Position numbers and translations under genes: made by a program
Shown: one piece after another, positions 9,291 to 20,292 of the stretch
Layout of the letters: each line of letters begins with the position of its first letter
How positions within the stretch are numbered: the stretch's first letter is position 1
Notes under the pieces: generated by a model
Databases searched by the model: none
What the model was told of the DNA's origin: nothing
Seen by the model: only the letters and a program-made list of their open reading frames with translations
Assembly (NCBI RefSeq): GCF_900114065.1
Contig: NZ_FORS01000003.1
Location: 558,001 to 622,000, forward strand
Source: Stutzerimonas kunmingensis
Lineage (GTDB): Bacteria > Pseudomonadota > Gammaproteobacteria > Pseudomonadales > Pseudomonadaceae
Direction of reading: 5' to 3'
DNA length: 64,000 nt

Positions 9291-10279
9291 CCGTGATCTG
9301 GACAAGGCTGGTCGCGCTGGGTGTCGCCGGGGCGCTGCTGGCGAGCTGCTCATCGACGCCGACACCGAGCAGTGCACCAAGCAAGAGTACCGGTATCAGT
9401 GGTCCCGGCGACTACAGCCGTCCGCACAAGGACGGCGCGCCCTGGTGGGACGTCGACGTTTCGCAGATCCCCGATGCCACGCCGATGCCGCATTACGGCC
9501 GTTACAAGGCCAATCCCTATACGGTGCTGGGCAAGACCTACTTTCCAATCAGCGATGGTCGACGTTATTCGGCTACCGGGACGGCATCCTGGTATGGCAC
9601 CAAGTTTCACGGCCAGCCCACCGCCAACGGCGAGAAGTACGACCTTTATGGCATGAGCGCGGCGCACAAGACGCTGCCCTTGCCCACCTACGTCAAGGTC
9701 ACCAATCTGGATAACGGGCGCACCGTGGTCTTGCGCGTCAATGACCGTGGTCCGTTCTACTCCGATCGGATCATCGATCTGTCTTTCGCCGCGGCGAAGA
9801 AGCTCGGCTATGCCGAGAGTGGAACGGCGCGGGTAAAGGTCGAAGGCATCGACCCTCAGCAATGGTGGGCCGACCAGGGCCGACCGGTGCCGACGATGAT
9901 GGCGCAGCCGGAGATGGTTGCGAGCAAGCCCGCCAGCAATGTCGCGCAGCCGATCGAACAGTACACGCCGCCGCCCCAGCAGCACGCTGCGGCCACGGTG
10001 CCGCTGGAAGTCGATGCAAAAAAAAACGCTTCGCCCGCAGCCTCTGGCCTGTTTCTCCAGGTTGGCGCCTTCGCCAATCCGGATGCAGCGCAGTTGCTCA
10101 AGGACAAGCTGAGCGGCGTGGTCTCTGCCCCGGTGTTCATCAGCTCGGTGGTACACAACCAGCAGACCCTGCACCGCGTGCGCCTGGGACCCATCGACAC
10201 ACCGGATGAGGCCATGCAGCTCGAAGAGAGCGTACGCCTGGCCAACCTCGGACAGCCGCGGCGCGTTGCCGCTGACTGA
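9287..10279 (+). CDS. rlpA: septal ring lytic transglycosylase RlpA
   Basis: 330 residues, an outer-membrane lipoprotein that cleaves denuded (peptide-free) glycan strands and helps daughter-cell separation in Pseudomonas. The lipobox LASC puts the lipidated cysteine at C21. The double-psi beta-barrel domain contains GTASWYG, an HKTLPLPTYVKVTN stretch and VNDRGPF. A SPOR domain at about residues 250-325 (LQVGAFANPDAAQLL) would bind denuded septal peptidoglycan. It overlaps mltB (ATGA), so two glycan-cleaving enzymes are made together. Confidence 0.95.
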   Translation: MTVIWTRLVALGVAGALLASCSSTPTPSSAPSKSTGISGPGDYSRPHKDGAPWWDVDVSQIPDATPMPHYGRYKANPYTVLGKTYFPISDGRRYSATGTASWYGTKFHGQPTANGEKYDLYGMSAAHKTLPLPTYVKVTNLDNGRTVVLRVNDRGPFYSDRIIDLSFAAAKKLGYAESGTARVKVEGIDPQQWWADQGRPVPTMMAQPEMVASKPASNVAQPIEQYTPPPQQHAAATVPLEVDAKKNASPAASGLFLQVGAFANPDAAQLLKDKLSGVVSAPVFISSVVHNQQTLHRVRLGPIDTPDEAMQLEESVRLANLGQPRRVAAD

Positions 10280-10326
10280 TCGCTGCAAACCTTGCCTTCG
10301 TTTTACCTGACTAATTTGAGATTCGG

Positions 10327-11484
10327 ATGAACATCACCAGCCTCGTGCAACGCTTCATAGTCCTGGCAGTGCTGACGGTCACCCCGACCGTCTGGGCAGC
10401 GCAGATCGTACCGTCCGCCCCGCAGCTGGCGGCCAAGTCCTACATGCTGATGGACGCGGCCAGCGGCGAGGTACTGGTCGAGCACAACGGTGACGAGCGC
10501 CTGCCGCCAGCGAGCCTGACCAAGCTGATGACCGCCTACATCGCCACCCTGGAAATCCAGAAGGGTCAGATCAGCGACAGCGACATGGTCACGGTGAGCG
10601 AGAAGGCCTGGCGTACCGGCGGCTCGCGGATGTTCATCCAGGTCAACACGCAGGTCTCGGTCGACGATCTGCTGCATGGCATCATCATTCAGTCGGGCAA
10701 CGACGCCAGCGTCGCCATGGCCGAGCACATCGCCGGCAGCGAAGAGGCCTTTGCCGACCTGATGAACAGCACGGCTCAGCGCCTGGGCATGACCAACAGC
10801 CATTTCATGAATGCCACCGGCCTGCCGGACCCGGATCATTATTCCTCGGCCAACGACATGGCCAAGCTGGCTCGCGCGATCATCTACGAAGACCCGGCGC
10901 ACTACGCCATCTACGCGCAGAAAGAGTTCTTCTGGAACAACATCAAGCAGCCCAACCGCAACCTGTTGCTGTGGCGCGACAAGACCGTCGACGGCCTGAA
11001 AACCGGTCATACCGAAGAGGCCGGCTACTGCCTGGTGGCCTCTGCCGTGCGTGACAACATGCGCCTGATCTCGGTGGTGTTCGGTACCGACAGCGAGCAG
11101 GCCCGCGCGGCAGAGACCCAGAAGCTGCTGACCTATGGCTTCCGCTTCTTCGAGACCCGCACCTTCTACCAGAAGGGCACCGAGCTGGCTCAGGCGCAGG
11201 TGTGGAAAGGCCAGCAGGACAAGCTTAAGGCGGGCCTGGCACAGGACCTGACCATGACCCTGCCGCGTGGTCAGGCAGAGAAGCTGCAAGCGGTCATGAG
11301 CTTCAACGGCACACTCACCGCACCGATCCAGCAGGGTGACGTCATCGGCAAGGTCGAGGTCAAGCTGGAGGACAAGGTCGTCCGCAGCACCGATCTGGTG
11401 GCGCTGGAAACCATCGAAGAGGGTGGGCTGTTCCGCCGGTTTTGGGATAGCATTCGCCTCTTCTTCTACAGCCTGTTCAACTGA
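10327..11484 (+). CDS. dacC: D-alanyl-D-alanine carboxypeptidase (PBP5/6 type)
   Basis: 385 residues. Removes the terminal D-Ala from stem peptides at the outer face of the inner membrane. A signal peptide (cut near VWAAQ) is followed by the three penicilloyl-transferase motifs: SLTK (S63, K66), SGN starting at S123, and KTG starting at K225. A PBP5 C-terminal domain and a final amphipathic helix (LFRRFWDSIRLFFYSLFN) anchor it to the membrane. In other genera this is dacA. Last of the cell-wall genes before the lipoate genes. Confidence 0.95.
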   Translation: MNITSLVQRFIVLAVLTVTPTVWAAQIVPSAPQLAAKSYMLMDAASGEVLVEHNGDERLPPASLTKLMTAYIATLEIQKGQISDSDMVTVSEKAWRTGGSRMFIQVNTQVSVDDLLHGIIIQSGNDASVAMAEHIAGSEEAFADLMNSTAQRLGMTNSHFMNATGLPDPDHYSSANDMAKLARAIIYEDPAHYAIYAQKEFFWNNIKQPNRNLLLWRDKTVDGLKTGHTEEAGYCLVASAVRDNMRLISVVFGTDSEQARAAETQKLLTYGFRFFETRTFYQKGTELAQAQVWKGQQDKLKAGLAQDLTMTLPRGQAEKLQAVMSFNGTLTAPIQQGDVIGKVEVKLEDKVVRSTDLVALETIEEGGLFRRFWDSIRLFFYSLFN

Positions 11485-11551
11485 CCACGCGCGAGTGCAC
11501 CGCGGCTGATCCCGCCGCGGCGCACGTGCGGATCACGAGTCCGTTACGCCC

Positions 11552-11833
11552 ATGACCGATAACCAAGATGTCGCAGCACCCAAGATTGACTTCCCCTGCG
11601 AGCGCTACCCGATCAAGGTGATCGGCGACGCTGGCGAAGGCTTCCGTGAGGTCGTGATCGAAGTCATCCAGCGCCACGCGCCGGATTTCGACGAAACCAC
11701 CGTCGTCACCCGCGACAGCCGCAACGGGCGATTCCTTTCGCTGCAGGTGCTGATCACCGCCACCGGCGTAGAGCAGCTGCAGGCCATTCACGTCGACCTG
11801 CGCGCCACTGGCCGTGTTCACATGGTGCTGTGA
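11552..11833 (+). CDS. ybeD: YbeD/DUF493 family protein
   Basis: 93 residues. A small ACT-like (ferredoxin-fold) protein of unknown biochemical role, conserved between dacA/dacC and lipB in many gamma-proteobacteria. Typical segments are [13 protein letters not shown] near residue 10 and [13 protein letters not shown] near residue 52. The upstream 67 bases hold a GC-rich hairpin (CCGCGGC at 11500-11506 with GCCGCGG at 11514-11520) without a T-run. The stop overlaps the lipB start (ATGA). Confidence 0.93.
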   Translation: MTDNQDVAAPKIDFPCERYPIKVIGDAGEGFREVVIEVIQRHAPDFDETTVVTRDSRNGRFLSLQVLITATGVEQLQAIHVDLRATGRVHMVL

Positions 11834-12489
11834 TGACCCTCGAAGTGGGCGTGCGTGAGCTCGGCCAGATCGAGTACCGGACTGCCTGGCAGGCCATGCA
11901 GCACTTCACCAACACGCGCGATGCAGACAGTGGCGACGAAATCTGGCTGCTGCAGCACCCGCCCGTATTCACTCAGGGCCAGGCCGGTAAGGCCGAGCAC
12001 CTGCTGTTCCCTGGCGAAATTCCGGTAGTGCAGGTGGATCGAGGCGGTCAGGTGACCTATCACGGGCCCGGCCAACTGGTTGGTTATCTGTTGCTCGATG
12101 TGCGCCGACTCGGTATCGGTGTGCGCGAGCTGGTGAGTCGTATCGAGCAGAGCCTGATCGATCTGCTCGCCAGCTATGGCATCGAGGCGGCTGCCAAAGC
12201 GGATGCGCCGGGCGTTTACGTCAACGGTGCGAAGATCGCGTCTCTGGGCCTGCGCATTCGCAATGGCCGTTCCTTCCACGGCCTGGCGCTGAACGTGGAC
12301 ATGGATCTCGAACCTTTCCGGCGCATCAACCCCTGCGGTTATGCAGGGCTGCCCATGACCCAGCTGCGTGACCTGATCGGGCCGATCAACATCTCTGAAG
12401 TGGCCGATCGACTGCGTGGTCATCTGGTCCGGCAGCTCGGATACGCGCAACAGAAGACCCTCGCGGGCGGAATCGAAGCATATGAGTAG
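11830..12489 (+). CDS. lipB: octanoyltransferase LipB
   Basis: 219 residues. Moves octanoate from acyl carrier protein to lipoyl domains, the first step of endogenous lipoate synthesis. The [12 protein letters not shown] motif is at about residues 72-83, the catalytic lysine is in [10 protein letters not shown], and the catalytic cysteine is in INPCGYAGL. It overlaps ybeD by four bases and lipA by eight, so the set is tightly coupled. Confidence 0.96.
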   Translation: MMTLEVGVRELGQIEYRTAWQAMQHFTNTRDADSGDEIWLLQHPPVFTQGQAGKAEHLLFPGEIPVVQVDRGGQVTYHGPGQLVGYLLLDVRRLGIGVRELVSRIEQSLIDLLASYGIEAAAKADAPGVYVNGAKIASLGLRIRNGRSFHGLALNVDMDLEPFRRINPCGYAGLPMTQLRDLIGPINISEVADRLRGHLVRQLGYAQQKTLAGGIEAYE

Positions 12490-13459
12490 TGTAGAAACGG
12501 CAGGCAAGCGCCCGGCCAAGGTAGAGGCTGGCGTCAAACTGCGTGGTGCCGAGAAGGTTGCGCGGATTCCGGTGAAGATCATCCCCACCGATGAGCTGCC
12601 GAAGAAGCCGGACTGGATTCGCGTGCGCATTCCGGTTTCCCCGGAGGTCGACCAGATCAAGCAGACCCTGCGCAAGCACAAACTGCACAGCGTCTGCGAG
12701 GAAGCCTCCTGTCCCAACCTGGGCGAGTGCTTCTCCAGCGGAACCGCGACCTTCATGATCATGGGCGACATCTGCACCCGACGCTGCCCGTTCTGCGACG
12801 TCGGCCACGGCCGGCCGAATGCGCTGGACCCGGATGAGCCGAAGAACCTGGCCCAGGCCATCGCCGACATGCGCCTGAAGTACGTGGTCATCACCTCGGT
12901 GGATCGCGACGATCTGCGCGACGGTGGCGCCCAGCACTTTGCCGATTGCCTGCGCGAGATTCGCAAGCTGTCGCCGTCGATCCAGCTGGAAACCCTGGTG
13001 CCCGACTACCGTGGGCGCATGGATATCGCTTTGGATATCACTGCCAGCGAGCCGCCGGATGTGTTCAACCACAATCTGGAGACCGTACCGCGGCTATACA
13101 AGTCGTCGCGGCCGGGCTCGGATTTCGAGTGGTCACTGGATCTTCTGGAGAAGTTCAAGCAGCGCGTGCCGGGCGTGCCGACCAAGTCGGGACTGATGCT
13201 CGGCCTCGGCGAGACCGACGAGGAGGTCATCGAGGTCATGCACCGCATGCGCGAGCACGATATCGACATGCTGACCCTGGGGCAGTACCTGCAGCCTTCG
13301 CGTAACCACCTCCCGGTGCAGCGCTTCGTTCATCCCGACACCTTCGCCTGGTTTGCCGAAGAGGGGATGAAGATGGGCTTCAAGAACATCGCCTCAGGCC
13401 CGCTGGTGCGCTCGTCGTACCATGCCGATCAGCAGGCGCACGGAGCCAAAAAAGACTGA
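12482..13459 (+). CDS. lipA: lipoyl synthase LipA
   Basis: 325 residues from the ATG at 12482, which lies inside the last codons of lipB. A radical-SAM enzyme that inserts two sulfurs into protein-bound octanoate. Both iron-sulfur clusters are visible: the auxiliary cluster in [12 protein letters not shown] and the radical-SAM CTRRCPFC. A longer frame begins 22 codons upstream but only by reading through lipB. It is the last gene before a strong terminator. Confidence 0.97.
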   Translation: MSSVETAGKRPAKVEAGVKLRGAEKVARIPVKIIPTDELPKKPDWIRVRIPVSPEVDQIKQTLRKHKLHSVCEEASCPNLGECFSSGTATFMIMGDICTRRCPFCDVGHGRPNALDPDEPKNLAQAIADMRLKYVVITSVDRDDLRDGGAQHFADCLREIRKLSPSIQLETLVPDYRGRMDIALDITASEPPDVFNHNLETVPRLYKSSRPGSDFEWSLDLLEKFKQRVPGVPTKSGLMLGLGETDEEVIEVMHRMREHDIDMLTLGQYLQPSRNHLPVQRFVHPDTFAWFAEEGMKMGFKNIASGPLVRSSYHADQQAHGAKKD

Positions 13460-13487
13460 AACCGTAAAGTTGTTGCGGCTCTTGAGG

Positions 13488-13529
13488 ACCGCGCAGACAG
13501 TCCAGGCTGTCTGCGCGGTTTTTTCTTTT
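13488..13529 (+). terminator. rho-independent terminator after lipA
   Basis: A perfect 13-bp stem (13488-13500 with 13507-13519), a six-base loop and a following T-rich tract close the plus-strand run that began at proA. Confidence 0.93.
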
Positions 13530-13600
13530 CCGTCCGCCATGCGCCTTGCGAAAGCGCATGGCGCGGGAACTGCCAAGCGGTTGGCAAGAAAATTGCGGCA

Positions 13601-13629
13601 TTACGTCGCATTAGACTTTGGTCTATAGT
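13601..13629 (+). promoter_or_regulatory. possible sigma-70 promoter
   Basis: TATAGT at 13624-13629 with TTACGT at 13601-13606 and 17-bp spacing, 43 bases before the next plus-strand gene. A TAGAC/GTCTA inverted repeat overlaps the -10. The match is moderate only. Confidence 0.35.
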
Positions 13630-13671
13630 GGCGTTCGTTTACACCATGAGGCCAACCGAGGGCCACTGCAG

Positions 13672-14016
13672 ATGAACGAACCCCAATTGAAGGACTTGCT
13701 TGACGATCTGGATGCCGCGAAGGTCGAGTGCGACGCGATGAGCCGCTTGGTGGTGACGCGGCTGGCCAAGCAGCACATTCCATACCGAGCGATGTTGGGG
13801 CAGGTCGAACTGGACGGTAAGGTGGTTTCACCACACTTCTGGGTCGAGACCGACGGCTGCGTGATCGACTACCGCGCACGCCAGCGCCTTGGTGGTGATC
13901 AGCGCGTGCCACATGGCGTGGTCGCGCGCGAGGCAGTGAAGGCCCACTATCAAGGCCAGCAGGTAATCATCGACCCGCTGCCGGACTACCTCTACGAAGT
14001 AGCCATCAAACACTGA
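13672..14016 (+). CDS. small protein with transglutaminase-like pattern, function unknown
   Basis: 114 residues, no signal peptide and no membrane segment. I do not recognise it as a named gene. The order C20 (VECDAM), then IPYRAMLGQVEL, then H55 (PHFWVE), then D66 (VIDYRAR) resembles the Cys-His-Asp layout of transglutaminase-like cysteine enzymes, in which a Cys-led helix is followed by an H-x-W strand and an Asp. This is inference from spacing. It stands alone: its own promoter-like sequence lies upstream and a bidirectional terminator downstream. The ATG at 13672 has GAGGG about ten bases upstream. Confidence 0.7.
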   Translation: MNEPQLKDLLDDLDAAKVECDAMSRLVVTRLAKQHIPYRAMLGQVELDGKVVSPHFWVETDGCVIDYRARQRLGGDQRVPHGVVAREAVKAHYQGQQVIIDPLPDYLYEVAIKH

Positions 14017-14035
14017 TCTTGTTGCAGGGATAAAA

Positions 14036-14064
14036 AAAAGCCCCGGCAGTCTGCCGGGGCTTTT
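14036..14064. terminator. bidirectional terminator
   Basis: AAAAGCCCCGGCA (14036-14048), a three-base loop, then TGCCGGGGCTTTT. The A-run and T-run flank the stem, so it serves both the plus-strand gene ending at 14016 and the minus-strand gene ending at 14090. Confidence 0.92.
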
Positions 14065-14089
14065 GTGTATGGCGCCAAGCCCAACTCGA

Positions 14090-15385
14090 TCAATTGTGGG
14101 CGCGCAGTCGCCCGAGCAGCTCCTGAGTGGGATGGCCATCGGCCGGCCAACCCAGGCGTTGCTGGAAGCCGCGGATAGCCTTGCGGGTATTGGCGCCGAT
14201 GATGCCGTCCGGGGTGCCCGGGTCGAAGCCCTGAGCGACGAGACGTTCCTGCAGTTCAAGGCGCTCGGAGCGGCTGAGTGGCTGTTCGCCGCGTGGCCAG
14301 CTGCCCGCGACCTCGCCTTTGCCCTGGAAATTCTCTGCCAGCAGGCCGATCGCCAGGGCATATGCCGAGGAGTTGTTGTAGCGCAGGATGGCGCGGAAAT
14401 TGTCCATGATGAGGAATGCCGGGCCACGATGGCCGGCAGGCAGCAGCAGGCTGGCGCTGGCTTCTTCCTGGTCGCCGGGCAGGTTGCGCAGGCCGAGGCT
14501 GCGCCATTCGGCCAGCGGCTTGCGAATCTCGGTGTCGGCCAAGGCGTAGTCGAACCCTTCGGGTAGCTCTACCTCGAAGCCCCAGGCCTTACCCTGTTTC
14601 CAGCCGGATGCCTGAAGGTAATGCGCGGCGGAGGCAAGGGCGTCGGCCGAGCTGTTCCAGATATCGCGCTTGCCGTCGCCATCGAAATCCACGGCATGGG
14701 TGTTGTAGGTGGTCGGAATGAACTGCGTCTGCCCCATGGCACCAGCCCAGGAGCCGCGCATGCGCAGTGGCGCGACGTCGCCGTGCTGGAGGATTTCCAG
14801 CGCTGCAATCAGCTGACTCTTGGCGAATGCCGGACGGCGACCCTCGTGGGCGAGGGTCGCAAGGGAACGAATCACCGATTTGTCGCCCATTATCTGGCCG
14901 AAGCTGCTTTCCAGTCCCCAGACGGCAACCAGGGTTTCGCGATCGACGCCGTAGCGGGCCTCGATCTGATCCAGTGTGGTGGCGTGCTCGCTAAGCAAGC
15001 GGCGACCGCTGCGCACGCGCTGTGGCGAAATGGCGCCTTCCAGGTACTGCCAGACGGGCCGGGTGAACTCGGGCTGGCTACGGTCTGCCTCGATCACCGC
15101 TGGATCGGGCTGGACGCCGGCGAAGGCCTGGTCGAAGGTCGCGGCGGAGATACCGGCCGCAAGGGCTTCAGCGCGGAACTGCTCGCGCCACTGGCTGAAG
15201 CTCAGGTGGGTGGCTTCCGAACGGACATCGGCGATGGTGGCGTCGCTAGGCTGGCTGGCGGCGGGGACGTTGCTGACCAGAGTGGACTGCGCGAGGGGTT
15301 CGGCTGCACAGGCAACGACCAGGCTCATCGCCGAAGCGGCAACCAGGGTACGTAGCAGCAGAACGGGAACGAAGGTGTGATACAT
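14090..15385 (-). CDS. lytic murein transglycosylase, lipoprotein with peptidoglycan-binding domain
   Basis: 431 residues from the ATG at 15385. The signal peptide ends in LVVAC, a lipobox with C26 as the lipidated cysteine. The SltB/MltB-type catalytic domain contains the glutamate in WGLESSFG and the GAMGQTQFIPTTY and DFDGDGKRDIW segments. A PG_binding_1 domain fills the last 60 residues (QGFDPGTPDGIIGANTRKAI). It is a second, larger relative of the mltB at 8.3 kb, differing in its lipobox and C-terminal binding domain. Likely outer-membrane anchored. Confidence 0.93.
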   Translation of the reverse strand: MYHTFVPVLLLRTLVAASAMSLVVACAAEPLAQSTLVSNVPAASQPSDATIADVRSEATHLSFSQWREQFRAEALAAGISAATFDQAFAGVQPDPAVIEADRSQPEFTRPVWQYLEGAISPQRVRSGRRLLSEHATTLDQIEARYGVDRETLVAVWGLESSFGQIMGDKSVIRSLATLAHEGRRPAFAKSQLIAALEILQHGDVAPLRMRGSWAGAMGQTQFIPTTYNTHAVDFDGDGKRDIWNSSADALASAAHYLQASGWKQGKAWGFEVELPEGFDYALADTEIRKPLAEWRSLGLRNLPGDQEEASASLLLPAGHRGPAFLIMDNFRAILRYNNSSAYALAIGLLAENFQGKGEVAGSWPRGEQPLSRSERLELQERLVAQGFDPGTPDGIIGANTRKAIRGFQQRLGWPADGHPTQELLGRLRAHN

Positions 15386-15447
15386 GCACCGCTCTCGAAA
15401 CGTGTCGTCGGCCGCAGACATTATCACGCTTTGGCGGTGTTGGGTTT

Positions 15448-15606
15448 TCAGGCTGCCAGAAGGACCGAAGCCTCCCAGTTGGTGGACTGGGAGGCTTCGC
15501 GGCGGTAGCTGCCTTTGCCTTTTTTCGGCGTTTCCTGGCGGAGGCGGAACAGGGGTTGCGCAACCAGGTGCTTGGCCTTGTTCGGCCGTTTCTTGCGTGT
15601 GCTCAT
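15448..15606 (-). CDS. arfA: alternative ribosome-rescue factor ArfA
   Basis: 52 residues. ArfA recruits release factor 2 to ribosomes stalled on non-stop mRNA when trans-translation fails. The core reads PLFRLRQETPKKGKGSYRRE at residues 18-37, the hallmark of the family, followed by NWEAS and a short hydrophobic tail (VLLAA). The basic N-terminus (STRKKRPNKAK) fits rRNA contact. The 3' end of the coding region is a perfect 14-bp hairpin (15466-15499), as in E. coli arfA, where RNase III cleavage of such a hairpin creates the regulated non-stop message. GAGGGA precedes the ATG but lies in a second hairpin (15610-15646). Confidence 0.9.
   Translation of the reverse strand: MSTRKKRPNKAKHLVAQPLFRLRQETPKKGKGSYRREASQSTNWEASVLLAA
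15466..15499 (-). promoter_or_regulatory. hairpin within the 3' end of arfA coding sequence
   Basis: 14 perfect base pairs (15466-15479 with 15486-15499) around a six-base loop, lying before the arfA stop codon. By analogy with E. coli arfA it is a candidate RNase III cleavage or premature termination site that yields a stop-less mRNA. Confidence 0.8.
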
Positions 15607-15609
15607 TTC

Positions 15610-15646
15610 GATTCCCTCAAATGGCCCGCTATCGGGCGAGGGAATC
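15610..15646 (-). promoter_or_regulatory. hairpin sequestering the arfA ribosome-binding site
   Basis: On the minus strand GATTCCCTC (15646-15638) pairs with GAGGGAATC (15618-15610), and an inner GCCCG/CGGGC pair extends the stem, leaving a five-base bulge on one side. The 3' arm holds the Shine-Dalgarno GAGGGA, about seven bases before the arfA ATG, so folding would block initiation. Confidence 0.65.
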
Positions 15647-15710
15647 ATAGGCCTTGTACAAAAAATGTCCAGTGCGCTGCGGCGTGAATTCGCTCTCCGC
15701 GATTCGCTCG

Positions 15711-16739
15711 TCAGGTACCGATCCGGCGGCCACTCAGTTGCAGGCAAATGTCCGCCAGACCGATCCAGGGATCCCCGGCGGCCTGGCCCTTGATCTGCTC
15801 GTCGATGCGTTGCGCGTCTCTCAGCAACTGGTTCCAGCCGGCCGCGTCATGCCGTTGCAGTGCTTTGGAAACCAGCGGGCGACGCTTATCCCAGACCGGT
15901 GGGCGGGCCTGGCTGAAGGCACGCTCGAGCGGAGTGCCCTGAGCATATTGCTGCGCAATATTGGCCAGCAGGCGCAGTTCGCGGGCCAGCGCCCAGAGGA
16001 TCACCGGCGCCTCGACGCCTTCACCGCGCAGGCCCTCCAGCATGTGCAGCGCATGGGCCGCCTGGCCGTGCAGGGCTGCGTCGATCAGGCCGAATACATC
16101 GTAACGGGCGCTATCAGCCACCGCGGCCTGGACGGTTTCCGCGGTGACCTGTCTGGCTTCGGCCAGCAGCTTGAGCTTTTCGATTTCCTGCGCCGCGGCC
16201 AACAGGTTGCCTTCGACCCGGGCGCTGATCAGTTCGACGGCTTCCTGGTCCGCGGACAGGCCCGCCTGGGCCAGCCGCTGACGTATCCACTGCGGCAGCT
16301 GCGCGGCATCCACTGGCCAGATCTGCAGGAACTGCACGTCCTTGCCATCGATCAGCGCCTTGGCCCACTTGGTCTTCTGGGTGCTGCCGTCGAGCTTGGG
16401 CAGACTGACCAGCAGCACGGTGTCCTCGGCGGGGCGGGCCAGATATTCCAGCAGCGCCGCGGCACCCTTGTCACCGGGCTTGCCGTTGGGGATGCGCAGT
16501 TCGAGCAGGCGCTTCTCGGCGAACAGCGAAAGACTCGCACCGGCTTCGATCAACTGGCTCCAGTCGAAGCCGGTCTCCACGTGAAAGACCTGACGCTCAC
16601 TGAAGCCCTGCGCTCGGGTCGCTGTGCGGATCGCATCGCAGGCTTCCTGGCACAGCAGGTGCTCGTCGCCACAGACGACGTACACGGGCGCCAGCGGGCC
16701 TTGCAGGTGTTTGCCGAGCTGAGCGGGAGAAAGCTTCAT
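15711..16739 (-). CDS. holA: DNA polymerase III delta subunit
   Basis: 342 residues, usual length for HolA. The delta subunit is the wrench of the clamp loader that opens the beta clamp. The start MKLSPAQLGKHL, VCGDEHLLCQEACDAIR near residue 20 and the central QWIRQRLAQAGL region are family-typical. It follows lptE in the order leuS-lptE-holA known from E. coli and Pseudomonas, with a hairpin (16749-16770) in the 37-base gap. Confidence 0.95.
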   Translation of the reverse strand: MKLSPAQLGKHLQGPLAPVYVVCGDEHLLCQEACDAIRTATRAQGFSERQVFHVETGFDWSQLIEAGASLSLFAEKRLLELRIPNGKPGDKGAAALLEYLARPAEDTVLLVSLPKLDGSTQKTKWAKALIDGKDVQFLQIWPVDAAQLPQWIRQRLAQAGLSADQEAVELISARVEGNLLAAAQEIEKLKLLAEARQVTAETVQAAVADSARYDVFGLIDAALHGQAAHALHMLEGLRGEGVEAPVILWALARELRLLANIAQQYAQGTPLERAFSQARPPVWDKRRPLVSKALQRHDAAGWNQLLRDAQRIDEQIKGQAAGDPWIGLADICLQLSGRRIGT

Positions 16740-16748
16740 GGTACGAAG

Positions 16749-16770
16749 ACGGGGGCCTTGAGGCCCCCGT
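16749..16770 (-). promoter_or_regulatory. intergenic hairpin between lptE and holA
   Basis: ACGGGGGCC, a four-base loop, GGCCCCCGT: nine perfect G+C-rich pairs directly upstream of the holA start codon. There is no T-run, so it is more likely an mRNA stability or attenuation element than a full terminator. Confidence 0.55.
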
Positions 16771-16776
16771 TACCTG

Positions 16777-17382
16777 TTACTGGATGGGCAGCTGGATGGG
16801 CGACTGTTGCGGCTGCGCGTCCTGGGCACGACGGGCAGCTTCCATGGCTTCAGCCTCGGCGCGGGCCTTGGCTTCGGCTTCCTGTTGCAGGCGGTCGAGC
16901 TGCGCCGGGGTGATGCGCTGGATACGCAGGGTCAGCTGCTGCAGCAGCTCGCGGCGCATTTCCTGGCGCAGCTGATCGCCTTCCTGGGACGAGCCGATCA
17001 GGTTGTTGCTGTCGTGCACGTAGACCTTCTGCACTTCGATGCTGTCCTCGAGCAGCAGCATGTTCTGCGGGCCGAGGAATTCGTAATCGAGGGTGCTGGT
17101 CAGCTCATACTCGGCGCTGCGTGCCGAGCTGGTGTAGCTGGCGGTGCGCTGGCGGGTCTGCTCGCGGGCAAGGTTCAGGCTGTACTTGGCGCCCGGGTAA
17201 ACCCGCACACCATTGCTCTTGAGCAGGTCTTCGAGCTGCTGAACCGTTTCGCCGTAGCTGTTGCGGGCCTGCAGGTCGATCTCCTTGAGACCGAACTCCA
17301 CGTCACCGGTGCCGCGCAGCTGGAAGCCGCAAGCGCTCAGCAGCAGTGTCAGGCCCAGCACCACCAGATTCCGTTTGTTCAT
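16777..17382 (-). CDS. lptE: LPS-assembly lipoprotein LptE
   Basis: 201 residues. LptE plugs the LptD barrel and helps insert lipopolysaccharide in the outer membrane. The signal peptide ends in a lipobox LSAC with C18 lipidated, followed by GFQLRGTGDVEFGLKEI as in other LptE proteins. The C-terminal 40 residues are charged and alanine/glutamine-rich (a helical tail with many Ala, Glu and Arg), longer than in E. coli. It lies between leuS and holA. Confidence 0.95.
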   Translation of the reverse strand: MNKRNLVVLGLTLLLSACGFQLRGTGDVEFGLKEIDLQARNSYGETVQQLEDLLKSNGVRVYPGAKYSLNLAREQTRQRTASYTSSARSAEYELTSTLDYEFLGPQNMLLLEDSIEVQKVYVHDSNNLIGSSQEGDQLRQEMRRELLQQLTLRIQRITPAQLDRLQQEAEAKARAEAEAMEAARRAQDAQPQQSPIQLPIQ

Positions 17383-17401
17383 CTTGTTATCCCCTTGCAG
17401 G

Positions 17402-17419
17402 CCCGGCGCATGCGCCGGG
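17402..17419 (-). promoter_or_regulatory. palindromic hairpin between leuS and lptE
   Basis: CCCGGCGCATGCGCCGGG is a perfect 18-base palindrome seven bases after the leuS stop. No T-run follows; a role as a 3'-end stabiliser or partial attenuator is inference. Confidence 0.5.
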
Positions 17420-17425
17420 GCCGAA

Positions 17426-20179
<2,754 letters not shown>

Positions 20180-20292
20180 CTAGGGAAACCCCATTTGCCG
20201 CTGCTCCAGAGCTCCGTCCGTCGTGCGCGGCTTGAGCGCGTCAGGCTGAGCTACGCTTGATCCAGGGGCGGGACGAATGTGAGGTGAGGTTG

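Noticed and set aside
15250-15427. Longer start (14 extra codons) for the lipoprotein lytic transglycosylase
   Set aside because: It would place a charged stretch before the signal peptide and shift the lipobox to residue 40, unlike normal lipoproteins.
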